From the NCBI GenBank assembly GCA_016763855.1, contig JAESSY010000194.1, forward strand, positions 1 through 64,000: 64,000 nucleotides of DNA. The letters are read 5' to 3'. The notes under the pieces were generated by a model. It saw nothing but the letters and a program-made list of their open reading frames with translations, searched no databases and was not told where the DNA came from. The translations under genes and the position numbers were made by a program. This document shows, piece after piece, positions 27,861 through 37,314 of the stretch. This DNA comes from Pseudomonadales bacterium (GTDB lineage Bacteria > Pseudomonadota > Gammaproteobacteria > Pseudomonadales > Azotimanducaceae). How positions within the stretch are numbered: position 1 is the first letter of the stretch; every line of letters starts with the position of its first letter.

Positions 27861-29585
27861 ATGAACTTAAAAAGGGAATTAGACCTTCAAATTGCGGAGG
27901 CATTAGAAAAAGCCGGCGCGATTGGTGCGCCTGCCCTCATAAAACAATCCCAGAAAGTCAAATTTGGTCATTACCAGGCCAATGGTGTTATGGCGGCAGC
28001 AAAGAAACTGGGGATGAATCCAAGGGAACTCGCCAAAAAAACCCTAGAGGAATTATCTCTAACCCAGGCTAAAGAGATCGAGATTGCTGGGCCCGGATTT
28101 ATCAATATTCACCTTTCAAATGACTATGTTGCAGATAGGCTCTCCGATCTGAATCAGCAGGCTTCTTTCGTACTCCCAGTTTCTAAAGCAAACACCATCG
28201 TTATTGATTATTCAGCACCTAACCTTGCTAAAGAAATGCACATCGGCCATTTACGAAGCACCACCATTGGGGACGCTGCAGCGAGAACTTTAGAATATTT
28301 AGGCCATACCGTTATCAGAGCCAACCATGTCGGTGACTGGGGCGCACAGTTTGGTAGCTTACTCGCATATTTAGACCAACAGGAAAAATCGGGAGAAAAA
28401 ACCTCAACGGAGCTCAAAGACCTCGAAATTTTCTACCAGAAAGCCAGTGAACTTTTTAAAGCCGATGAAGTCTTTGCAGCCAAAGCCCGAGCCTATGTCG
28501 TTCGACTCCAAAGCGGTGATCCGCGTTGCCTTGAACTGTGGAGAATCTTCATTACTGAATCTGTAAACCATTGCCAAGCTGTTTATGATCGACTCAACAT
28601 CACACTCACACGTGATGATATAAAAGCAGAAAGTGCTTACAATGAAGATCTACCCCAAGTTGTTGAAGATCTGGATAAACTAGGTTTATTACAATTGTCG
28701 GATGGCGCTAAGTGCGTTTTCCTTGATGAGTTCAAAGGTAAAAATGGCAAAACCTTGCCTGCCATGATTCAAAAATCAGATGGCGGATATCCCTATATGG
28801 CCAGTGATCTTGCTGCCATTCGATTTAGGGTCAATCAACTTAAAGCTGATCAAGCGCTCTATTTCGTGGACGCCAGGCAAAAACTACATCTGAGCCAGGT
28901 ATTTGCTGTCGCCAAGGTTGCAAAATTTCTTGACGAGTCAAAATCTTTTCGCCATCTACCTTTTGGCGTCATACTCAAAGATGATGGTAAACCCTTTAAA
29001 ACTAGAGATGGTGCTGCGGTAAAACTGTCAGACGTCATTGAAGAAGCCATCACCAGAGCTTTTGATCTTGTCAGCGAAAAGAACCCAGAACTCTCTGAAA
29101 AGGATAGAATCAGAGTCGCAGAAGTCATCGGCGTTGGGGCAATAAAATATGCTGAGCTGTCAAAGAATCGAAGCACGGATTATATTTTTGATTGGGACAC
29201 GATGCTTTCCTTTGAAGGAAATACCGCACCTTATCTTCAATATGCTTACACTAGAATACAAAGCATTTTTCGCAGAGCAAATATTTCTCCACTAGCGCTC
29301 GAAGGTGAGATTATTCTGGATCATCCAATAGAAATGCAACTAGGCGTAAAATTGCTACAATTTGAAGAAGCCATCAATGCCATGATAGAAGACTATCAAG
29401 CTAACATTCTCTGCAATTATTTATTCGAGCTTGCGGGCATCTTTATGTCCTTTTATGAAACTTGCCCCATACTTATCGCTGAGGAGCCAACGCGAAGCAG
29501 TCGCCTGTTAGTCGCCCACATAACAGCCGGTACATTGAAGAAAGGTCTTGATTTGTTGGGTATCGAAACGGTAGAACAAATGTGA
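27861..29585 (+). CDS. argS: Arginyl-tRNA synthetase
   Basis: VIDYSAPNLAKEMHIGHLRSTTIGDAAARTLE; likely ATG at 27861. Confidence 0.96.
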   Translation: MNLKRELDLQIAEALEKAGAIGAPALIKQSQKVKFGHYQANGVMAAAKKLGMNPRELAKKTLEELSLTQAKEIEIAGPGFINIHLSNDYVADRLSDLNQQASFVLPVSKANTIVIDYSAPNLAKEMHIGHLRSTTIGDAAARTLEYLGHTVIRANHVGDWGAQFGSLLAYLDQQEKSGEKTSTELKDLEIFYQKASELFKADEVFAAKARAYVVRLQSGDPRCLELWRIFITESVNHCQAVYDRLNITLTRDDIKAESAYNEDLPQVVEDLDKLGLLQLSDGAKCVFLDEFKGKNGKTLPAMIQKSDGGYPYMASDLAAIRFRVNQLKADQALYFVDARQKLHLSQVFAVAKVAKFLDESKSFRHLPFGVILKDDGKPFKTRDGAAVKLSDVIEEAITRAFDLVSEKNPELSEKDRIRVAEVIGVGAIKYAELSKNRSTDYIFDWDTMLSFEGNTAPYLQYAYTRIQSIFRRANISPLALEGEIILDHPIEMQLGVKLLQFEEAINAMIEDYQANILCNYLFELAGIFMSFYETCPILIAEEPTRSSRLLVAHITAGTLKKGLDLLGIETVEQM

Positions 29586-30088
29586 GCTCAATTCATATTA
29601 TTGCCGCAAGATCTTTAAACAATGTCATAGGCCGCGGTAGCGACATCCCTTGGAAGGTCAAAGGTGAACGAAAGTTGTTTAAAGAAATCACCATGGGAGG
29701 CACTTTGATCATGGGTAGAGTGACCTTCGAATCAATTGGTCGTCCTCTCAAAGGTCGCTCAACGATTATTGTGACCAGGAAAAAAGAATTCCAACATGAC
29801 GGTTGCCAAGTTGCGCATTCAATTGATGAAGCATTACTGCTGGCGAAACAAATAGGGAAAACAATTTTTGTTGTAGGAGGGGGAGAGTTATATCGTCAGT
29901 GCTTGCCTCTGGCAGATCGAGTTCACTTGACTACGATTAACACAGAAGTTGAGGGAGATATTTATTTCCCAGATTTTCCAAGTAAAAATTTTGAATTAAT
30001 TCAAGAGAAAACCTATAAATCAAATATCGACTACTGCTATCAAATATACCGAAGAAGTAATGGGGTTCCATGCCTTTCAGAACCCTAA
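29582..30088 (+). CDS. folA: Dihydrofolate reductase
   Basis: IIAARSLNNVIGRGSDIPWKVKGERKLFKEITMGGTLIMGRVTFESIGRPLKGR; GTG start. Confidence 0.94.
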   Translation: MSSIHIIAARSLNNVIGRGSDIPWKVKGERKLFKEITMGGTLIMGRVTFESIGRPLKGRSTIIVTRKKEFQHDGCQVAHSIDEALLLAKQIGKTIFVVGGGELYRQCLPLADRVHLTTINTEVEGDIYFPDFPSKNFELIQEKTYKSNIDYCYQIYRRSNGVPCLSEP

Positions 30089-30836
30089 GCACAATTTTTC
30101 TTTCAATGGCCTTCCTTTTGATTGCACCACAGGCTAATGCTTCATTTGAGACAGCTGCTGAACTATATAAAGCAAATAATTTTCCTGCCGCATTTACAGC
30201 ATTCACTAAACTCGCCGAGGCGGGTGATGCCAGAGCACAAACTGTACTGCATTGATGTACAAATATGGTGAAGGAACGGAGGTTGACAATAAAAAGGCTT
30301 TCAAATGGTATCAAACTGCAGCGGAACAAGGATACGCACCCGCTCAGTTCCACACTGGCAGCCTGTATGCTGACGGTTTAGAAAATGATATCGATCTACA
30401 GAAGGCTGAATTTTGGTTTAGCAAAGCTGCAAAGCAAGGCTTTACGAGAGCGCACGATAAGCTCGCCCAAATAAATCCAGGTTCAGCAAATAATGGTGAG
30501 ATCAAAGCCTGGTCAAAAGAATGGGATCTACGATTACCCGTCAATTATCGTCTTGATACCGATCCTGCCGAACCAGTTAAGCTTGACAATCGATATCGTG
30601 TTCAAGTCGGCGCCATGCTCTCACAAACTGCCGCAAACAGGCTATGGACTTCTTTAGCGCAAGCTCACCCAGTACCATTCAAAGATTTCCAACCTGCATT
30701 CACCTTATCCCAAGATCCAAAAAGACAGGTTTATCGCATACAAACTGGCCCATTTGCTAGTTTCCGAGAGGCTCGGAATTTCTGCGACACATTACTCGGA
30801 AAAACGCTTAACGCTGGATGTCTGGTGATAAAGTAA
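30070..30836 (+). pseudogene. Sel1-repeat + SPOR-domain secreted protein split by a frameshift (30070-30255 and 30252-30836)
   Basis: ORF1 (signal peptide, Sel1 start ...AGDARAQTVLH*) continues in another frame as (L)MYKYGEGTEVDNKKAFKWYQTAAEQG; SPOR C-terminus. Confidence 0.8.
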
Positions 30837-30942
30837 AACTAAGTTTTCTTGACTCAAGCTTTTCTTAACTCAAGCCTTTCTTTACATAAGACTACTGTTC
30901 AACAAATCATTATCGTAAACTTAAAGAAAAATCGGTACGCCA

Positions 30943-31923
30943 GTGACCCTGCAAGAAACTGCTAAAGATTTAATTGAGGCAAGCAAAAAGGATGACCTAG
31001 TCTATTGCCCGAATTGCAAGACCGCACTACAGGGTCAATTTTGCGCTAGTTGCGGACAAAACCAAAAACGGACTGATCGCTTTTTATTTGCTCTCATCGC
31101 AGAATCCTTTGAAGACGTATTCACCTCAGACTCTCGGGCATCCAAAACCTTCTTTCGCCTGATGTTTAAACCTGGAGCCTTAACTAAAGAATATTTCCGA
31201 GGCCGAAGAGCTCGCTACGTTCAACCGCTGCGCCTTTATTTCATCACTAGCATCGCATTCTTTTTTCTCTTATCCGTACAATCCGCGCTAAATGAAACTG
31301 AAGTCAATATAGAACTTAACAATATAGGGGGTGCAGAAGAAAGTGGCGAGGTCATTGCCGAAGATCTAAATGAACTCACCTTTGAAGACAAAGAGGAGAT
31401 CAGGCAGGGAGTAGCCGCGTTTTCTGCCGATTTTAATCTAGGCTATTGGTCAGAGGAAACAAAGAACAAGATTGAAGAAAAAATGATCGTCCAAATTGAA
31501 AAAGCATTACTCATGGTGAGAAAAGATCCAAATGAAATCATAGATGAAATACTCGAACTTGCACCTCCGGTTAGTTTTGTATTACTACCTTTATTCGCAC
31601 TACTATTAAAAATCGTTTACTTCAACAAGGGCCGCTACTATACCGAGCATTTGATCTTAGCCGTACACAATCATTGTTTCATCTATATCTCATTGTTGAT
31701 ATCCGGATTAATCGAATCTTTACCGGAGAATATCCTCAGTCAAATTCTTGATTCACTAATCCTGTTTTGGATTCCCATTTACCTCTTTCTCAGCCTGAAA
31801 AACACGTACGACGACGGATGGTTTTTTACCTTTATAAAGTTCATAGTGCTTGGTACTTCATACGCAATGATGTTCAGTTTCGCGGCTCTTGCTGCGCTCG
31901 TCATCGGCGTGCTTAACTTATGA
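30943..31923 (+). CDS. DUF3667-like zinc-ribbon membrane protein
   Basis: CPNCKTALQGQFCASCGQNQKRTDRF...FFRLMFKPGALTKEYFRGRRARYVQPLRLYFITS. Confidence 0.82.
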   Translation: MTLQETAKDLIEASKKDDLVYCPNCKTALQGQFCASCGQNQKRTDRFLFALIAESFEDVFTSDSRASKTFFRLMFKPGALTKEYFRGRRARYVQPLRLYFITSIAFFFLLSVQSALNETEVNIELNNIGGAEESGEVIAEDLNELTFEDKEEIRQGVAAFSADFNLGYWSEETKNKIEEKMIVQIEKALLMVRKDPNEIIDEILELAPPVSFVLLPLFALLLKIVYFNKGRYYTEHLILAVHNHCFIYISLLISGLIESLPENILSQILDSLILFWIPIYLFLSLKNTYDDGWFFTFIKFIVLGTSYAMMFSFAALAALVIGVLNL

Positions 31924-31935
31924 GCGACGGCTATC

Positions 31936-32451
31936 ATGACTAAAAAAGAAAACCATCTAAAATTGTTAGGAATAAATCAACAGCATATTTATGACTGTAA
32001 AGCACCCGTTCAAGTCGAAGCGGTGGAATTAGTCAAGGCTGAACCAGATATTTTCGGACGACCCCAATTTATGACCCCGACCACCTTGGACTGTTGGCAG
32101 CTTATGAGGGATAAGGCCAAGTTAGACTCAATTGATCTACAGCTTGTATCCGCATATAGATCAATCGAATACCAATGCAATCTTATCCAAGGGAAGATCG
32201 AGTTAGGAAGAAGTATCGAAGAGATTCTAAGGGTTAACATCATCCCAGGATATAGTGAACATCACACAGGACGAGCACTGGATCTAACGACACCAGGATT
32301 TGATGCACTTGAAGAAAGCTTTGAAAAATCAGAAGCATTTATCTGGCTAACAAAAAATGCTTCGCTTTTTCATTTCACGATGACTTATCCGCAAAATAAT
32401 AAATTCGGCATAATCTACGAACCTTGGCATTGGTTTTGTAACGAGGAATAG
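31936..32451 (+). CDS. D-alanyl-D-alanine carboxypeptidase, VanY/M15 family
   Basis: LVSAYRSIEYQ, IPGYSEHHTGRALDLTTPG, YEPWHWF. Confidence 0.9.
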   Translation: MTKKENHLKLLGINQQHIYDCKAPVQVEAVELVKAEPDIFGRPQFMTPTTLDCWQLMRDKAKLDSIDLQLVSAYRSIEYQCNLIQGKIELGRSIEEILRVNIIPGYSEHHTGRALDLTTPGFDALEESFEKSEAFIWLTKNASLFHFTMTYPQNNKFGIIYEPWHWFCNEE

Positions 32452-32470
32452 AGGGGGATAGAGGGGGATA
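32443..32470. repeat. 10-bp tandem duplication (GAGGGGGATA x2) at the M15 gene stop codon
   Basis: 32451-32460 and 32461-32470 identical, preceded by the similar GAGGAATA. Confidence 0.9.
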
Positions 32471-32498
32471 GAATAAAAAGGAGGCTCTAACCCTGTAA

Positions 32499-33392
32499 TC
32501 AACACAAATACTTTTTCATTTTCTCAGCAAGTAAATCTTTATCACTACCAGACAGATCGATACTGGTTTTAGTTTTCGTTTCCTTCGAAAAAACATACTT
32601 CTCTCTGACAACTTGTTTAACACCAAAACCCAACGTCTTTAATTCAGCATAAACTTCATCGATCATACCCGGATGACCACACAGTAAAAAATGGTCAGAG
32701 TCGGGTTGGGGTAAGAGGTCATGGATGCGTGCCTGAACATATCCTTTGTAGGCATTGGGTTTATCGACAGTTTCCCGGCTATAACAAACTGACAAATGAA
32801 AGTTCTCATGTTTCTGCTCGAATTCCTCAAGCAGTTCGCCGTAGATAAATTCTGAAGGGTCTCTAACACCAAAGAGAAAGTGGACTTCTAGTTCATGTTT
32901 TTTTAGCGCAGTGGATAGCGGTTCCAACATGGTAATATAGGGTGCCACCCCAACACTCGTTGCAACAAGAAATAGTCTCTTAGGAAAAACCTTGGGCAAC
33001 AGCAATCTGCCATAGGGACCTTTCACTGTCGCACCAACTTCGCTGAGTCCTTGAAACAATAGCTCGCTGGCGCGTCCACCCTCAACAGTTGAAATAACGA
33101 GGTCTAAATTTGAGGATATCAGCATATCATCAGGCTTGGTTGCCGAGCCTTTTATTACCTTGTTCTCAAAGTTACACAAGCTATAGCTTCTTTCGAAAGA
33201 TCCTTGGTTATCAGTAAAGGTAAATCTGAAGAACTGTCCCGCCTGAAACGATACGTTCTTACCATCCCTTCGTACAAAACGGAAGTCTCTCGTACTCGCA
33301 CTCAATATAGTTTGTCGTTTCAACACAACTTCGAAACCAGACACAGTATTAACCGAATAGATAAAAATGAGATTATCGCACAACAATTGCAT
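32499..33392 (-). CDS. Ferredoxin/flavodoxin-NADP+ reductase-like protein
   Basis: FQAGQFFRFTF, ERSYSLCNF, KGPYGRLLLP, LVATSVGVAPYITML, LLCGHPGMIDEV; exact start uncertain (possible GTG/TTG internal start). Confidence 0.88.
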   Translation of the reverse strand: MQLLCDNLIFIYSVNTVSGFEVVLKRQTILSASTRDFRFVRRDGKNVSFQAGQFFRFTFTDNQGSFERSYSLCNFENKVIKGSATKPDDMLISSNLDLVISTVEGGRASELLFQGLSEVGATVKGPYGRLLLPKVFPKRLFLVATSVGVAPYITMLEPLSTALKKHELEVHFLFGVRDPSEFIYGELLEEFEQKHENFHLSVCYSRETVDKPNAYKGYVQARIHDLLPQPDSDHFLLCGHPGMIDEVYAELKTLGFGVKQVVREKYVFSKETKTKTSIDLSGSDKDLLAEKMKKYLC

Positions 33393-33421
33393 AGGCTGGA
33401 TATGTTATATTCAAAGAAATT

Positions 33422-34633
33422 TTGACAATTCTGAGGCCAAAGGTGTCACAAATAGAAATCACAATAGAAGGTGATACCCGCCCGACATTTAACGCTGTCA
33501 GAAACGTTTTTCATTCTCTCTGGAAAACCATTGAAGTTGGTGCCAGCCTCTGTGTGTACTACCAAAATGAAAAGGTCGTCGATCTCTGGGCAGGTCACAG
33601 AGATCGCGCCCGTACGCTATCTTGGGAAGCCGACACCCTAGTCAATGTCTATAGTGCTTCGAAAGGAGTTTCGTCGTTTGCCTTCGCTTGCCTTGTCGAC
33701 GAAGGTAAAATTAGCTACGACGATAAGGTCTCAAATTACTGGCCAGAATTTGGCGCAGAAGAAAAACAAGACATTACCGTTGCTCAGTTGCTATCTCATC
33801 AAGCAGGTCTTTGTGGCGTAGACACTAAATTAGAAGTGTCTGATTTATATCATTGGGACAAGATGTGCAATCTTCTGGCAGCCCAAAAACCTTATTGGCA
33901 ACCGGGAAGCGCCTCAGGTTATCACGCTGTTACCTGGGGATATTTTCCAGGTGAGTTAATCAGGCGAATAACAGGTAAATCAATCGGCAAATACATCAAT
34001 GAAAAAATCAGCAATCCCTTGGAGGCTGACTTCTACTTAGGCTTGCCTGATTCAGAGATGTTTCGATATTCACCTCTTATTGGCCCAAACCATATGCGGC
34101 GCTATATTAAGAGTGAAGAAGAAAAGCTTGCCGCCTTGGCACTAAAAAAATCCCCTCCCGCCATCCAACCAAAATTAACCCAAGTCGCACTCATGAATCC
34201 CCCTATCTCTCCTTTTAAAGACGCTAGTAGTTCAGCCTGGAGGCATGCTGAGATCCCCGCATCAAATGGCCATGGCAGCGCTCGTGGCCTCGCAAAAATT
34301 TATGCTGCAATGTCAAACGGAGGTCATTTCAATGGCTTAGAGATATGCAGTGAAGAAGCACTCGCATTGGCAAATAAGCTTGAGGTGGAAAACACCAAGG
34401 ATCTCGTTCTAGGAACCACGATACGTCGCTCCCGAGGGTTTATTCTTAATACAGATGCTTGTTATGGGCCAAATCCGGATTCCTTTGGCCATGCCGGAGC
34501 GGGAGGATCAATGGCCTTTGCTGATCCCAAGCGCAAACTTAGTTTTGCCTATGTCATGAATCAAATGCAAAATGATACACATCCCCATCGATATAAACGA
34601 TTAATCGATGCAGTTTACGAGTGTATAGCTTAA
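33422..34633 (+). CDS. Serine beta-lactamase-like/esterase (class C fold)
   Basis: VYSASKGVSSFAFA (SxxK), ASGYHAVTWGY (YxA-like), GHAGAGGSMAFADP; GTG at 33443 is an alternative start. Confidence 0.88.
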   Translation: MTILRPKVSQIEITIEGDTRPTFNAVRNVFHSLWKTIEVGASLCVYYQNEKVVDLWAGHRDRARTLSWEADTLVNVYSASKGVSSFAFACLVDEGKISYDDKVSNYWPEFGAEEKQDITVAQLLSHQAGLCGVDTKLEVSDLYHWDKMCNLLAAQKPYWQPGSASGYHAVTWGYFPGELIRRITGKSIGKYINEKISNPLEADFYLGLPDSEMFRYSPLIGPNHMRRYIKSEEEKLAALALKKSPPAIQPKLTQVALMNPPISPFKDASSSAWRHAEIPASNGHGSARGLAKIYAAMSNGGHFNGLEICSEEALALANKLEVENTKDLVLGTTIRRSRGFILNTDACYGPNPDSFGHAGAGGSMAFADPKRKLSFAYVMNQMQNDTHPHRYKRLIDAVYECIA

Positions 34634-35050
34634 TTTGGCTATTAATCCCCACTTTTGATTATTAACACCTATTTTTAGCTTATTTTGTCTTAATTACGAA
34701 TATATAGGATTTTCACTACAAGTACACCTATGATTAAGGAGTATATCAGCATATATAACAATAATATTTTCCCACTTTTATTCAATATACCGAAATATTT
34801 TACGTCAAACTATCCACATAGTTGTAATAACACAATCTTTTTCCTAACGAAATCCATATTTTTTACATAGCAACGTGAATTGAATCTAAATATCTCAGAA
34901 CTATAAGAAGCAATACCCATTCAAAAACTTCAATCACTTTTATAACGTCGATAAGCTGTAAATCTGGCAGAAAGAGATCAGCTGAACAAGAAACAAGTCA
35001 CGCTACACTTGGACTCAGCCTTTCTTTGTGGCAACATCCAATCTTTCCGA

Positions 35051-35076
35051 AGTCGCCTCACCATGGCGGCTTTTTG
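35051..35076 (+). terminator. Terminator-like hairpin in the leader of the ABC transporter operon
   Basis: AGTCGCC-TCACCAT-GGCGGCT followed by TTTTG. Confidence 0.5.
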
Positions 35077-35160
35077 TTTGTATCGACCAAAAGTCCGTAC
35101 GCTGGAACCTTATAATAAGAAGGCTGCCGAGTTAAAAGGCAGCTCCTTGAAAACTAATTT

Positions 35161-36180
35161 ATGCGCGATTATTTCATCAGAAGATTGTTACTGATTATCC
35201 CGACGCTCATCGGCGTTACCATCATTGTATTTGCTATAACTCGTCTGGTGCCCGGCGGCCCACTCGAACGGGCAATAATGGAAGCACAGCAAGTTAGCCA
35301 AGGTGGCGGCGGAGGCCAACTGGCGGGTCAAGGCATGGCGCTGTCAGAAGATCAACTTGCAAAGTTGAAGGAATATTACGGCTTCGATAAGCCGCTTTTC
35401 GAAAGTTATATTGACTGGGTTTCAAAGGTTGCCAGAGGTGATTTAGGATCTTCTTATCGCTACAACGAACCAGTTTGGGATGTTATAAAAAGCAGATTCC
35501 CTATTTCGCTTTATTATGGGCTAGTCACCCTCATCATTACCTACCTTGTTTGCATTCCCCTTGGCGTACTAAAGGCAATCAAACACAAGACTGCCGTGGA
35601 CAACATTACATCCATGTTCATCTTTATCGGCTATGCCGTTCCCGGCTACGTTTTGGGTGCCCTGCTCTTACTCTATTTTTCAGTTCGGCTTGAATGGTTT
35701 CCAATGGGAGGGTTTGTTAGCTTACGATTTGATGAACTGACATTCAGTGGCAAAACCCTGGATGTGATTCGACACAGCATATTACCCTTGATCTGTTATC
35801 TAGTGGGCAGTTTCGCCTTTGTTACCTTGTTACTGAAAAACCATCTGATGGACAATCTAGCTTCTGACTATATTAGAACGGCCATTGCAAAGGGTGTCCC
35901 TTTTCGAAAGGCAGTTACCCATCATGCCATGCGCAATTCTTTAATACCCATTGCCACGACCTTCGGTCAAAACATCGTACTATTGGTTTCGGGTTCTTTT
36001 TTAATAGAATCCGTTTTTGACATTAACGGTTTTGGGCTTCTCGGGCTCACTGCTATTCTGGATAGAGACTATCCCATCGTCATGGGCATAGTATTGTTCA
36101 CGAGTCTTTTGCTATTGGTTGGCAATATTATTTCCGACATTCTCGTCGCAATTGTGGATCCACGGATTAGGTTTCAATAA
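35161..36180 (+). CDS. yejB: Peptide ABC transporter permease, YejB/OppB type
   Basis: MRDYFIRRLLLIIPTLIGVTIIVFAITRLVPGGP; RTAIAKGVPFRKAVTHHAMRNSLIP. Confidence 0.9.
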   Translation: MRDYFIRRLLLIIPTLIGVTIIVFAITRLVPGGPLERAIMEAQQVSQGGGGGQLAGQGMALSEDQLAKLKEYYGFDKPLFESYIDWVSKVARGDLGSSYRYNEPVWDVIKSRFPISLYYGLVTLIITYLVCIPLGVLKAIKHKTAVDNITSMFIFIGYAVPGYVLGALLLLYFSVRLEWFPMGGFVSLRFDELTFSGKTLDVIRHSILPLICYLVGSFAFVTLLLKNHLMDNLASDYIRTAIAKGVPFRKAVTHHAMRNSLIPIATTFGQNIVLLVSGSFLIESVFDINGFGLLGLTAILDRDYPIVMGIVLFTSLLLLVGNIISDILVAIVDPRIRFQ

Positions 36181-37248
36181 ATGTTTAATTTGAATCCTCA
36201 AACCCAGAAAAAAATCCGCCGCTTTAAAGAAATAAAAACCGGCTATTACAGCTTCATCACACTTTGCGCCCTTCTCATCTCCGTGATGGTCGCAGAACTC
36301 TGGGTGAATAGTCGCGCATTAGTGGTGAACTACGAGGGTGAATTTTACTTCCCTACTTATACCGCATTTCATCCTGGCACAGACTTTGGTTTAGATTACG
36401 GATACGAAGTCAATTATCGAGATTTAGCAGAAAAATTTGAAACAGATGGTGGAGACAATTGGGTACTGATGCCACTGATCCCTTATAACCCCTACGAAAA
36501 TCACAGTTCCACCAATATTTATAAACCAGAAGCCCCTAGTTTTGAAAACAAACATTTTTTAGGCACAGACACCACTAGCCGAGATATTCTTGCACGACTT
36601 GTCTACGGGACAAGGATCGCCCTGTTGTTTGCCATTACTTTTATGGTCGCTGTTTATGTCATCGGTATCACCATAGGCTGTTCGATGGGTTTCTTTGGCG
36701 GAACCTTCGATCTTATTTTTCAGCGATTTATTGAAATTTGGTCTAATGTCCCATTTCTTTATATGGTCATTATTGTATTTTCAGTCGTACCTTCCACTTT
36801 CGAAATCCCAACCCGAATAGCCATATTGCTCACTGTAATGGTTCTTTTTTCTTGGACAGGTATGACTTACTACATGAGAACAGAGACCTATAAAGAAAAA
36901 TCCCGGGATTATATTTCCGCCGCATTACTCTTAGGCGCATCGAACACACGAATCATATTCAAACATATATTACCCAATGTCATCTCAACCCTTGTGACCT
37001 TTATGCCTTTCACTATCGTTGGCGCTATTTCAGCAATAACCGCATTGGATTTTCTAGGTTTTGGCTTACCCGCACCCACGCCAAGCCTAGGTGAATTACT
37101 CAAGCAAGGCACAGCCAATTTACGCACCGCAGGGTGGATCGTCACTTCTGCCTTCGCGACGTTGGTACTCCTGCTAACCCTGGTGACATTTATTGGTGAG
37201 GCAGTTCGTGAATCTTTTGATCCTAAAAAGTTTACGGTCTATAGATAG
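36181..37248 (+). CDS. yejE: Peptide ABC transporter permease, YejE type
   Basis: FLGTDTTSRDILARLVYGTRIALLFAI; DYISAALLLGASNTRIIFKHILPNV. Confidence 0.9.
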   Translation: MFNLNPQTQKKIRRFKEIKTGYYSFITLCALLISVMVAELWVNSRALVVNYEGEFYFPTYTAFHPGTDFGLDYGYEVNYRDLAEKFETDGGDNWVLMPLIPYNPYENHSSTNIYKPEAPSFENKHFLGTDTTSRDILARLVYGTRIALLFAITFMVAVYVIGITIGCSMGFFGGTFDLIFQRFIEIWSNVPFLYMVIIVFSVVPSTFEIPTRIAILLTVMVLFSWTGMTYYMRTETYKEKSRDYISAALLLGASNTRIIFKHILPNVISTLVTFMPFTIVGAISAITALDFLGFGLPAPTPSLGELLKQGTANLRTAGWIVTSAFATLVLLLTLVTFIGEAVRESFDPKKFTVYR

Positions 37249-37314
37249 AAAACTAAATAGTACAAATTGATTCCCCATTGGGGTTTAAACAAGTGATATA
37301 CAGAGGTAAAACCC

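Noticed and set aside
30246-30258. Programmed -1 ribosomal frameshift in the Sel1-SPOR gene
   Set aside because: No X-XXY-YYZ slippery heptamer at the junction (CTGCATTGATG); deletion, error or re-initiation is simpler.
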